From Thuidium tamariscinum (lineage: Eukaryota > Streptophyta > Bryopsida > Hypnales > Thuidiaceae): a DNA stretch of 64,000 nucleotides. Where the stretch lies: positions 18,224,098 through 18,288,097 of the forward strand of contig OX344756.2 in the NCBI GenBank assembly GCA_947034885.2, read 5' to 3'. A program made the translations under genes and the position numbers. Shown here one piece after another: positions 45,568 to 57,003 of this stretch. Below the pieces are notes generated by a model, which was given only the letters and a program-made list of their open reading frames with translations, was not told the DNA's origin and ran no database searches. Each line of letters begins with the position of its first letter. Within the stretch, counting starts at the first letter, position 1.

Positions 45568-48512
45568 ATGAGTTTCGTATTTAGAGGAATCCGGGCGGAC
45601 TTGGAGAGCGGGCTACCAGGTTTTATGCCTGAAAGACGTTCTGTGGTACGTTTTCTTAACATTCTTACTTGTTTTTTCAATATTAAACAGGTTTGAGTTA
45701 TGTTAAACTTTGTCCGCCATTCTTATTGGAGTGAACGAATGTAGATTTCTTGGAGGTTGTACATCCGCAACTATCGTGTCATGTTGTGAGAATCGTTGGA
45801 TGGTGGATATTTATCTCCTTCCATGCCACGATAAGAAGATTCGGCATGCAGTAGGTGTGACAGGGTATTGTACTCTGCTTTGACCTGTCAGAATTTTGGG
45901 AAGATGTTCTGGCTGGTAAGGTGAGGGATGAATGACGAATGTTTGTTGGCGATTGCTTGCCGGATTTCGGTTATTTTCGAATTTTGATAACTGAACTCTC
46001 CTCATTTTTTGACAGGTTGGACATAGATTTCATGGCACGGGGCGTCCATTTAATGCTAATCCAATGGCATTCCTTATTATTGGTATGTGAGAACTTCCAG
46101 CTTATTGAACAAACAGTCTTGAAGTGTAGACAGTGAATGCATACAAACTTGAGTGTTTAAATTGCAACATTTAGTCTGCATCTTATCATAGAGAGCATCC
46201 ATTCATTTCGGGTGTTCATCTAGTCTTCCAAATCCTTATGGTGGTATTTTTTTCTTGCAGTGGTCCTATTATTTATGATACTCAATTCGTACACGTCTCA
46301 AAATGCACTGGTGCGTCTTTCTTCCCCTTTAAACTAGTGAGACCAGTCTTGATTTTTTTTAATACATGCTAATGCTCTTCTTGTCTATTCTGGGGACGAC
46401 AATGAATAAGTCTTTCTCTGCATTCCAGGGTAATTGGATAGATTCTGAAGGTCTTAGTTTTATTTCATCACATATCTTAGCTGAATAGTTGATTGAAATA
46501 CCATCATGAACTTAACTTACCTTTTGATGTGTTTTTGCAGCTTTGGGTGGGAATGGGTGTTTTCTTTATGGCGTCCAGCCTACGTATGTACGCGATTTGT
46601 CAACAACTTCAAGCTCAGGCGCAGGCTGCTGCTGCTGCGACTGCAGGTGGATTATTGAGCCACGCAGAGCTGCGCCTACGAATGCCTTCCTCTCTAACTT
46701 TTGCTACTAGAGCCCGACTCCACGGCTTGCGTTTGCAGCTTGCCCTACTTGACAGGGAATTTGATGACCTAGGTGATTCACATTTCTGATCATGGTCTAA
46801 ACAGGGACGACTTAGTCTGCTACATGAATCTCAAGCCTGTTAATGTTTATGAGGAGTGTTCTTCCTATGCTGTGAGACGCATTTTACGGAATAATCTCTA
46901 CACGGGATAGAAATGGGTCCAAGCTCGACGATAGACGCTGTTATCATAGGGACTGTTCTTTGTTTTAGGTGTCTTATCAAATGTTTTAGGTCTCTTTATC
47001 TGAACAATGCAGTTTCTGTCAAATGCAGATTACGATGCTTTGAGAGCATTGGATGCAGACAATCCCCCTGGCGTCACCGCCATGAGTGATACAGATATCA
47101 GCAGATTACCTGTTCGTATGTACAAAGGATCTAGTCACACTCCAGTTACTGAGTCACAACCTAGGTCAGTTGGGCAGTTTCATTCCACATTGCATATTTA
47201 TGTAGTTCATGGACATGTCATTTCAGTTTTGTATTGTTGCCAATATCATTATGTGTTCTAATGCCTGTGGAATTGTTTTATATCCTTCCAGCAGCGGCGT
47301 TGAACTCCCTTCAGAGGAGATCGAAGTGAATGTTGTCGATTCAATCTCGGTATGAACTTAGGATCTGGCCTTATTTCATGCTCAATTCGTTGTTTGAATC
47401 CAACAACTCGGTCGAGTTGCTCTCCATGGTTGAGAATGGAAATACACGTCTTGATGCATGACTCCTCAGACTCCTTTCTGTACCGTGCCAGCAAACTCAG
47501 CAGAGTTATACGAATGTATACTCATCGACAACCGAGCTTATCGACTACTGTTACCTTCTTGTTGTAGCTCATAGACTTTTACAAATAATGGACCTGTAAT
47601 TTGTAGAACTGAAAGCCAGAAAGAGAAAGACGGAAAGCGTACAAGAGACTTGTTGGCACTTACGTAAGAAATCTTGAAATGTGCAGGAGAAGAGACTGGT
47701 TGACCTGGAGTCCGGGAAGCAGACCAATATGGTGGATCCGGAGGAGGAATTGACCTGCAGCGTGTGCTTGGAGCAAGTTCTGGATGGTGAAATGGTTCGA
47801 ACGCTTCCCTGCCTACACCAGGTACTTTCTGGTGACTCGCAATTATTGGATTCTCTCGAAACTCCATTATTGACGTTGGGAGTTCTGGTGACTCGCAACA
47901 TATTTCAAGATGGTCCCGACAGGATATATTTCGTTCACCCGGTGTTGTGGGAACAAGCTTATCGCTCTGGCAATAGCGATGATGATAATAGAGAAAGTTT
48001 GAGATATAGCGCTCAATTGATTTATGTGTCCAGGCGATGAGTAGTGAAGGCCTGAAGGGGGCGTCAGAACAACACTGAACCCTTTCTAATGTCGCTGCCT
48101 AGGGGGGCAAATCGACCTCTATTAAGTTAGCAATCTCATGCATGTTCACAACTTGACATTCATGTGGATTTAGTCCATTCAGATCGACCTTTACACAACA
48201 TGAAAATTCTGAGGCTATGTACGGAATTACAAATACAGAGTTTCTCGTGAGAGTGGTTTTTTTGTATGCGACCAAGGTGTATGTTATGTGGATAGTGACA
48301 GATCGAGTGCCATATATTACCAGCTTATTCAACAACTAAGCGTTGCATTGCATGGTGGATGCGCATGGCAGTTCCATTCGGCGTGCATCGACCAGTGGCT
48401 TCGGCAGCAGGGCACTTGCCCTGTGTGCAAGTTCAAGCTGAGTGGACCGGAAACGTCGCCGCCACCGGGGAGCAGCGGCAGTGCCTCGGCAGCAAGCGCT
48501 TTCAGGGTCTAA
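45568..48512 (+). CDS. SDIR1: SDIR1-type RING-H2 E3 ubiquitin ligase, eight coding exons
   Basis: Exons as read: 45568-45645, 46016-46082, 46261-46310, 46541-46772, 47029-47164, 47292-47349, 47687-47821 and 48372-48512, all with GT-AG borders and matching phases, giving 298 aa (Arabidopsis SDIR1 is 273). The N-terminus MSFVFRGIRADLESGLPGFM closely matches SDIR1. Two membrane segments follow (about 43-56 and 65-79), then the family block RMYAICQQLQAQAQA and LRLQLALLDREFDDLDYD. The RING-H2 finger is complete: C231, C234, C249, H251, H254, C257, C268, C271. In angiosperms SDIR1 is an ER-membrane E3 that promotes abscisic acid, drought and salt responses; the same role is inferred here. The C-terminus after the RING is Ser/Pro/Gly-rich and unlike the acidic angiosperm tail. 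Confidence 0.95.
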
Positions 48513-48832
48513 TGAATGTTCATTCATTAATTCTCTAGCTAGGGTCTCTTGCAGCTTCCCCAAAATTGCCTTTTTGCCAGAGAGAGAGTCGTGATTGTTG
48601 TGGTAGCTACTGCCTGCACTTATTTTAAGTAGGGGCGGCTACAGACGGTAGAAGTAGAGCACATTTGAGCATTGAGGGGGAGAGGTTGCGGCGTGAGTTG
48701 TGAGCTTCACGGAAGGAGTGAGGCGAGGGAGGCATGGTAGAGGCATTAGACATGGACGCAAATTGTAAATCATTTAACTTAGTAGGCACTCATGGAGAGG
48801 GGCAAGTTTGTTGTACTGCACTGGAATCGAGA

Positions 48833-48838
48833 AATAAA
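48833..48838 (+). terminator. Candidate polyadenylation signal of the SDIR1 gene
   Basis: AATAAA lies about 320 bases after the stop, at the end of the GC-richer 3' untranslated stretch and just before AT-rich DNA. Confidence 0.5.
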
Positions 48839-48849
48839 TAATCCAGCTG

Positions 48850-50516
48850 CGGTATGGTAAAGAGATCCTAGCAATCAAACATCCTCTATTGCTGGGGTAC
48901 ATTTCTCTTTCTCCACTGCTCCATCAGTGTGTCAGTGGTGTACTGTACAGTACAGTTGAGGAGGTGGGCGGTTTTAATGATCACTACGCTCCAACTTCAA
49001 AGTTCTTATCTAAATTCCTTGACGGTTCAAAAATATGAAATAACTTGGATTAGAGTGCCAATTCACATTTCCTTTCTTTCAAATTTACTGGAAAATATGT
49101 CAGAAGGACTCAAAAGGAATGCTTTGGGGACCTTCTACTTTAGCCTCCAAGGATGTTGATGGTTTGTCTTTGAGATGGTCAAATCAAGTTTAGTGAAGAA
49201 TGGATGTTTTGATTTTATATGCAAGTGTATTGGTTGTTGTCTCTACATCATTTAGTTGAGTTTAAGACATTTGATTTGGTTTAGGGTTTCATATTTGGTA
49301 GTTATTATGAAAAAGGTGGTATACTATCTATTGTCCAATGTATTTCACTATTTTGCCTTCTTGCATTCATTCCAATCAAACTATCATTAAAATCAAGATT
49401 GACAATAACTATTGGTATCCATTGGTAGTAGAGACAATCTTAGAGCAAAAAAAAATGGACAAATGATTTGACTATACTATTGAAAAGAATATAACTTGCC
49501 TTTGACAATTAGAACAATTGTTTTTACTTTTGAGTAAAACCAAGTGAAGAGTATTTTCTTTTTCATTTGAAAATTTTGAAAAATTACTTAAAATAACCAT
49601 TTTTATGAACCTTGTAGCTGATTGTATAGAACTACATTTTAGATATGGAATGATAAGGAATTTTTTTATACTACATTGCTCTATTCAATTTGGATTTCGG
49701 ATCAACTTTGCTCTTTAAAGAGCATTGTGGAAATCCTCTACTTCTCATATCAATTGAGATATCAATTATGTTTGCTTGTAGCAATTGGCATTGTAGTCAT
49801 TGTTACAGGATCTTGAAAGAGTAGATTTGTTATGTGTGTCAATACTCTTTCTAATTCTTCCTTGAAGTAGGCACTACAATCTTGGTAATTTTTTTAAATG
49901 AAAATAAATTGATTGGAGCCAAAAAGAGTATATTGAAAAAAACTCTCTAGGATAAAGAGATTTCAAAGGTCACTCAAGAACCCCACCTAAATTTTAAGTT
50001 TTTTCTATCCTAAGGTTTGTCCTTCATAACTTGGATTTCAAATTTAGTAGGGCGTCCAATGCCATCATTCTTATATGATTGTAATTTCCAACTAATCTTG
50101 CTTGTGATTTCTCATTTTGAAGAGAGTAAAGATTGTTTCAATAACTTTTTAATAACATCATTATATGAATATTCATCATGATTCTTAGAGAGGATTCAAT
50201 CATCATGTTAACTCAAGAAGGTACTAAATTGAGCATTAAGAGACAACTTTATGAATTATGAATCATTTAAAAAAAACTTGGTTGTTGTAGCTAAAGGAGA
50301 GGAGAAATTGCATTTGGAGCAATATTTTTTTGTGTTTGCAAACAAAAAGAAGTTTGAATAAGATACTCATTGTAAAATAGTTGTTATTATCCTTTTTTCT
50401 TCTTTAATAAAATTTGTATGATATTGAGTGAAGTTTTGAAATCATCTAGTTTTACTAAAAAGTCCTATGGTCAAATTTCAAACTTCTTCTTTCAAGATTT
50501 GTTAGAGGTTCTAGGT
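48850..50516. other. AT-rich intergenic DNA between SDIR1 and CFAP144 genes
   Basis: No gene or defined element seen. Confidence 0.5.
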
Positions 50517-50686
50517 CATAATATTCAATAGCATATTATAACACTACCTTCTCTCTACAATGGAGGGTGTGGCATATTCCACATCTAAGTTGTTCAATAG
50601 TTATTGATGAAGCATTGTTGGGAGTGGATTTGACATCCTCCATTGTAGAATATAGGTAGTGCTATCCAATGCTACTGAATGTTATG
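50517..50686. mobile_element. Foldback MITE just upstream of the CFAP144 gene (170 bp)
   Basis: The ends CATAATATTCAATAGCAT and, inward from the right, CATAACATTCAGTAGCAT pair, and pairing continues to CTACAATGGAGG, giving arms of about 50 bp. It lies about 150 bp before the ATG of the CFAP144 gene, so it is in or next to the promoter. Confidence 0.75.
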
Positions 50687-50834
50687 GTGGTGCCATGTAG
50701 ATGAATACATACTAATAGTAATTTATCAAATTGGAAAACATGAAGTAGATAGATTTCAAAATTTTATTATTTATGCTCCTTTTTCTTTGCAATGCTTCAC
50801 ATTGAAAAAAAAAAAGAGATTTACTACAATAGCC

Positions 50835-52893
50835 ATGGCTCCCAAGATGCCTCCCCAAACCACATCTCATCCTATAACACCCAAAAAAGAGTACCGGAAG
50901 AAAACCCCTTTGGACCCCATCTCTGCCAATAAAATTTGGGCCGATGAATGCAATAAGACAGAGCGCATGAAACGCATGGTTGGACCCTTCCAACTTCACG
51001 TCCGAAAGTGTGAGTCTATATTTACTTTATTCAATTTGATGTTGAGAGCTCCAATTTGCTTCAAAAATCAATAACAACATGTTGAAAGTAGTATTGACCC
51101 CACACCCTCTTCTTTGTTTCAACATTGTTATTGGATGTAATTTTAGTTGTCTACAAGAAGTGGTTGAGCACTATTGTTTTCATTCTTGAACACAAAATAT
51201 TTAAGACTGATAGATGTTTGAGTATTCTATAAACCCTATTTTTATTTCTTTAATTAATAGTTGGATATAAAGTATTTGCAGCTCCTATGAGCTTTGTTCA
51301 TTTGGTAAGTAGATCTGGGGTGATTATAAAATGTTGTCTTACACAATGCAAATGTAAGTTTAGTAGTTTTGTGGGCATGGTGTCACAACTAAAGTTTTAT
51401 TAGTTTTAGATGCATATTGCTAAAGTTCTTAGAGTTAGGATCACTTCGAACTTATAAGAATTGCAACCATATTTAACTATCTTTTAGGACCTATGAAGAA
51501 ACCTTATTATATAGACATCCACAAAGTTGAAAGATGCTTTGGATTTTCAAATAGCTTAGTAAAGCTAAAGTAAAAACATGGTTTATTATATGTATTTCAT
51601 TTGAATTTGTTTTGTTGATTGCTAATGGGATTTTGCTAACATTTTTTTGCAGTAATAATCCTTGCAGAAAAACCCAATTACATAACCCCAAATGTAAAAG
51701 GCAAGTTAGCAATTATCTTTCCTTGAAGTTTCAATCAATATTTGTTTTGTTTGTGACTACTAATTGAAAGGGATACCTCCTACAAGGAAAGGTAAACAAA
51801 TAGAAATATTTAGAACAAAACACTACCATACTAGAAGGAATGGCAAGGAAGACTGAGGATTATATTTTGCCATTTAAGATGCTTTTGTATTTGTATGGAA
51901 CATATGCAAAATGATATAAATGAGTGAAGTCATTAAATGGTAGACAACAAAAACCTTTAATGATTGTTCATGTCATTTGGATTGAATCTTGATAGAGGTG
52001 GTGAAGCTTGCTTTTGTTGTAGTGAAGCATCATACTAATGTTCCAAAACCATAAGGCATTTCTTGATGGAAATAGAAAGTCTTCCAATACTTTTTATTTT
52101 TACAAGGTTAAGGTCTATGAATTGGCAAGCATTGAATGTTTTTTTGACACTAAGTAGATGATTAAAATATTAGAAAAGTAAAGCTTAATTGGATACATTC
52201 ATAGGAGGCAGTAACAATGAAAGAGTATGAGGAAGCAATTAAGTTGATGGAAAAGGTTGATCCAATCAAACAAAGAGATAGGATACCATCAGAGAAGTAC
52301 AATCTACCACTAACAGTTGCCCAAGATTATGGTTGGTATAGCAAACCATTGGTAAGTTTACCCCCCATCAAGCCCATCAAAAACCACTTGCTACATGGTT
52401 AAGAAGTCCACAAGATGGAAGGATGTACTATATTAGAGAGTTTTATTTGAATTTAAACAAAAGCTTTCTTCAATTTAAAAAAAAAATTCAATGTGATATT
52501 CAACTATATTTGAGGAATTTATGCACTTGATTTTCATTAGACAACATTACACAATACAAATTTTTTTTCTTACTTATTTGAATTTTTTCTAAATTTTTTT
52601 TCTTTTCATTCAAAGTTGTCATTCTATATTTAGTGATTTAAGGCACAAGATTTTGAACATTTTAAATTTGTGATGTTTTGCATGAATTTTAGATGAAGAC
52701 ACACCCATTATTCACATATCCAAAGAACATGTGTGAGATTACAGAGTATGCAGATTGTTACTTTAGAAGTCAAGGAAGGAATCCGTTTCAAAGGAAGGAA
52801 CCTATTACAAAAGAAGGCAAAGAACACAAAGAAGAAAAGAGTAAAGGTAAGGAAGGTGAAGGTAAATCCAAAGCTCTTCATGCTAACACGTGA
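50835..52893 (+). CDS. CFAP144: Cilia- and flagella-associated protein 144 (FAM183 family), four exons
   Basis: Exons as read: 50835-51009, 51653-51700, 52212-52351 and 52693-52893, with matching phases, giving 187 aa. Start context AGCCATGGCT is good. The protein shows the FAM183 order: an N-terminal helix (ANKIWADECNKTERMKR, about 31-47), the core AQDYGWYSKPL ending at 121 (compare GWDSEPLV in the human protein), and a C-terminal block EITEYADCYF...GRNPF (136-153). The last 32 residues are a Lys/Glu-rich tail. CFAP144 is an axonemal microtubule-associated protein, so in a plant it is expected in sperm flagella and expressed in male reproductive organs. Intron 2 appears to use a GC donor. 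Identification rests on motif recall, so a sequence search should confirm it. Confidence 0.75.
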
Positions 52894-53005
52894 ACTTGTA
52901 TTGTCTTTGTTGTAGAGGTAGACATGCAAACCTAACATTTGTATGCGTTTGAATAGTATTTTTTTAGTAGGTAAAGTCATACTTTAAGCTTCAATTGATT
53001 AGAGA

Positions 53006-53011
53006 AATAAA
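53006..53011 (+). terminator. Candidate polyadenylation signal of the CFAP144 gene
   Basis: AATAAA about 115 bases after the stop codon. In AT-rich DNA this motif is common by chance. Confidence 0.35.
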
Positions 53012-56000
53012 ATGCCATACTATCTAAGTGGTTTAGATGGTCCATTTAGCAATGTATAGAAGAAAGAGAGAATACATTGGTAGAAAGTTGGTCTTGGAAG
53101 ACTAATGAGAGTGTAAATGCTTGGTGTTTAAGGCCCAAATAAGCACCAAGAGATTTCTACTAGTTATATATCTTCAAATATTTCGATGTATTAAATTGCA
53201 TCAAGAGAACTTGATGAAATGTTAAGATATATACATTAACAAACTCTCTTAAAAACTAAAATTCATTGTTTGATGTAAAATATATGCTTTTAGTGATAGT
53301 AAACTACTTCAAAAAACTTCACAAAATATTATATATTAGAGAGGTCAATTTCAATATTTAAAATATCTAATTTATATACATTTTTTCATATTTTAGTCAA
53401 TGAAAAGGTGTTTCTACTATTGATCTACTTAATTGTTTTTTCTCCATCACAAGCCTCTCTAGCCTTTGATTGATATTGAAAGCATAGAGAAATTTATACT
53501 AATACTAAAATTTGTGTGAAAAATTAATTGTTTGGGGTTATAATGCATGTTTTTGGTGCATTGAAAAGAAAATGTAAGTCTGAGAATTAGATTTTCTTTT
53601 GAGGCTTTCAAATATGCCAAGTGCAAATGAAACTTTCATTTACTAGGGTGATTTTTTCAAAATATTATTAAATTTGACTTCATAAAGTGAACTTCCTTTG
53701 AAATATAAAATACATATATAGTTTTGAGTATGCCATGTTCATAAAACTCTAGTGGAGACACCTTTGTCAAATCTATTTTCTTCCAAAAAAATAAATTTTT
53801 GTATGCCAAAATCAAGAATCCTAGACAAGAAAAATATATGTTCTTAGAATAATTTCTCAAAGATTTTGGAATCTATGTTAAAATTATTTTCTACCAACCA
53901 TGCTATACACCAAGCCTTTTATAGACAATGTCAATACTATATAGTTTATTTTCTTTACCAATTTCTAATCAAGTCTCTTAAAAAACTTTGGCTATTCATT
54001 TTTTTTACCATTTTTTTAACATAGAAACCTTTATTTTTACGATACAATAAAATCTTCATGTCTATTGGCTTGGTCCAACATCAATTCTACAACTCCTAAT
54101 TGATTTTGTAATATCTCAATATCTTTATTGCCCTCAAATCTAACCAAGCAATTAGATGTTTTTTTAGCCCATTAGAAGATTGTTTCAAAGTTGTTCCCCA
54201 AGCTATAAACCACTATATTATTGGTCAAATTTTTAAATAATAAGAAATACGTTAAAAAATTCAAACATTTTAAGCAATGAAAAAAAATTGTTGAAAAATA
54301 ATAAGTTAAGTACATTTTTAAAAAATCAATTATAAAAAATTTGATTAAAGTTTAATAAAAAAATATTACTAGATGTGGCAATTGCTTAACCACATTAAAT
54401 TCATGACATGGCAAAGTTTCCAATCAACTGTAAAGAAAGTGGTTTTCTTTTCATTTTTTTAAATATTAATATTTTTAAGTCATAAAATTGTCCTATGCAT
54501 TTCAAGACCTAAAATTTTTTGAATTTCCTTTTAGTATTTTTTAAGTAAATTATGGTTGCTATTCTTTGCTATCTACAAATTCACAATCTTGTTTAGCTTA
54601 GAAAATCATCTAATGGTAGTAGGAGTAGCTTAAAAAGGTTGAGAAAAGATCTTGGCTTGTTTTTTAGATGCTACCATATTTTTTTGAATATAATTGTGTT
54701 CACCTAATTTCACTTTCAAAAGTGATGTTGTTGAAGTAATGGAAATAAAAAAGCATACTAATGAGTCTCCATTTTTTCAACAAATGTTTCCTTCACTAAT
54801 TATCCATCTAATATTAGACAAAATTTTTGATGGCATTCAAAGTTAAATCTTCATTGAAAATCACAAGAAGCATATGAAACACCCAAGTTTTAAAAAAACA
54901 ATACAAAATGAGTATTAAGTATGCATTTTCATCTAAAAGGTAACAATTATTTGGACTCTATATGAAGTAGTGTAACATGATATACCCCTTTGAAAATGAA
55001 AATGGAAATTACTACCTCTTTTGATCAATCTTGTGAAGAAATGCCAATCCTCAACAAAAAAACATGGGGATTTCCAAAGGGATCCATGTAGAAATATTCC
55101 ATTTGTGCTTAATTTTTAAAAAGTGGGTACAAAAAGGATTATAAAACACAAAATTTTAAAATTTTAAACTGTCAAAAATAAACATACAAAAATGGCAAAA
55201 CCTACATTCCAGAGTATGCATGGTGACAACTACATTCCTATGTGACTTCACTACAATGGGCATTGAAATGATCTTGCAAAAATGGTACAGTACACCTCGA
55301 CACCAATTGTCGTAGCCTCTACATCCAAGATGATGAGTCCCCACATATACAATCCTAAAATATTCCCATCATGATGACAAAACAAGGTGAAGGAACTCAA
55401 GGACAAGAAACAAAAGACTGCAACAAAAGAACAGAGCAAAACACAATATTCTAATGAAACTATTCTTACCATCTACACATGCCACCCATGCTAAAAATTT
55501 AGTACAACAAAATTTTAGGCTCCCACACCAAATTGACCAAAGATGATCAAAAGCAAAATTCCATTCTTCCAACTACACATTAGTCCCACTACAAAAATCT
55601 CCAAAACAATGATAAGATTCTTATTAGCCTCCATGCAACCACTTGTGAACCACAATCCAAAAATTCATGTCAATTATACTAGGGCAATTATTGAGCTTCC
55701 AAATTGAACATGAAAATAAGCAAATTTTTTTATTAATGCCTATTGTTTGTGTAGGTTCAAATGTAGCAAAAATACAACAACAATTGAGTTATTTGTAAAG
55801 TCCTCCCCACTTTGGGCATAACTTTCTTTGAAGTTGAGAAGGCAACTATAGTTGAAGTGTGAAACTTTTTTGCACAATACATATGTCACATGACTTCAAA
55901 AGTGGGGATCAAACTTTTTTAGGTACCATTTTGATGAAAAAATAAGTTTCGTATCCACTTTTATTTTGACTTTTTTAACTCAACCAGCTTATTCACAAAA

Positions 56001-56423
56001 CTCATCGATTTAAACCCCCGTTTAGGTACTTTATGAATAACTCAAATGAGCTGAAAATTTCCATAGTTGAGGTAGGCTTTCCAACCCCTGTAACTTCCAA
56101 ATCCTATTCCAATTTCATCAATGGTTGCAACATGCTTTTTGAATTTCTTGATTAGATCAACAACCTTCAATCAAATTTTTTTTGTAGAGCCATTTTCCAA
56201 AGAGATCAACACTGATGTAGGAGGGAGGGGGATCTCAAAAGATTGAATGGCTGATGTTATTTGGCGTGGGATGAATGAGGGCACATACAACAAAAAATGG
56301 ACAAAAAAATGTTGATATAGTTTGTCAATTTTTTGTAGCCTTGGACACGTTGACTTAGACAGTACCCAACAAAATTTTTTTTTTGTTGATTTGGACATTT
56401 ACAATTTTTTTTAAGAACCTAAA
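53012..56423. other. AT-rich intergenic DNA
   Basis: No gene supported. Open frames are short (under 95 codons), composed of AT-rich codons and unrecognised. Confidence 0.5.
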
Positions 56424-56566
56424 TTTTTTTTCGACCAACCAGATTTTGCCATGTGGCAAAGAAATGTACCACCTAGGCAACTCGCCGCATGGGTGGCCAC
56501 CACTTCCAAGGTTTGAACCTTGGACCTCATGGTTGAGGTTTAAGGTCCTTAACCATTACACCATGC
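56424..56566 (-). mobile_element. tRNA-derived SINE (about 143 bp)
   Basis: On the minus strand it starts GCATGGTGTAATGGTTAAGG, containing a pol III box A (TGGTGTAATGGTTAAGG, 56563-56547), with box B GGTTCAAACC at 56519-56510. The spacing between the two boxes is typical of a tRNA. The body runs on for about 75 bases to an A-run (56431-56424), the expected SINE tail. The target duplication is not clear. Confidence 0.7.
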
Positions 56567-56639
56567 ATAGTCTTATATAACTACAAAGGAAGTTAGTTTT
56601 CTTTTATCAACTTCTTCATGTTGGTATTTCTTTACTTTG

Positions 56640-57003
56640 TTAAAATCAGCAGACTTTGGTGGCCATTTACATATAGAAAAACAACATTTTTGAAAAAACT
56701 TTCAACCAATAAAAGTTATAATATTCAATTAACTTTCATCCCCAAAATCCTTTTAAGATTTCAAGTCTCCAATAAAAAGTAATTGACAAAATTCAAAGAA
56801 GGTTTCTTAAAATGTCAAATACAATGTCCATTTTAACCCTTCTCTGATTTTTGTCAATAACTTCTGATTGGAAACTCAAAATATCAAACGTATTTTTGGA
56901 GATGAAAGATATTTTGATTTTTCAACTTTTCTTAGCTGAAAGTTTTTTCAGAAAAGTTGTTTAACTATGCAAAAATGGCCATCAAAGTCTGCTGGTTTTT
57001 TAA
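56640..57003. mobile_element. Foldback element with ~175-bp arms
   Basis: The left arm contains CAGCAGACTTTGGTGGCCAT and the right arm its inverse with one change (ATGGCCATCAAAGTCTGCTG). Pairing continues through GAAAAAACTTTCA, CTTTCATC.CCAAAA and ATTGACAAAA towards the centre near 56821. Non-coding; ends and target duplication are approximate. Confidence 0.75.

Noticed and set aside
55156-55572. Cluster of short minus-strand frames
   Set aside because: Cys/Phe-rich translations without known motifs in AT-rich DNA; overlapping frames argue against a gene.
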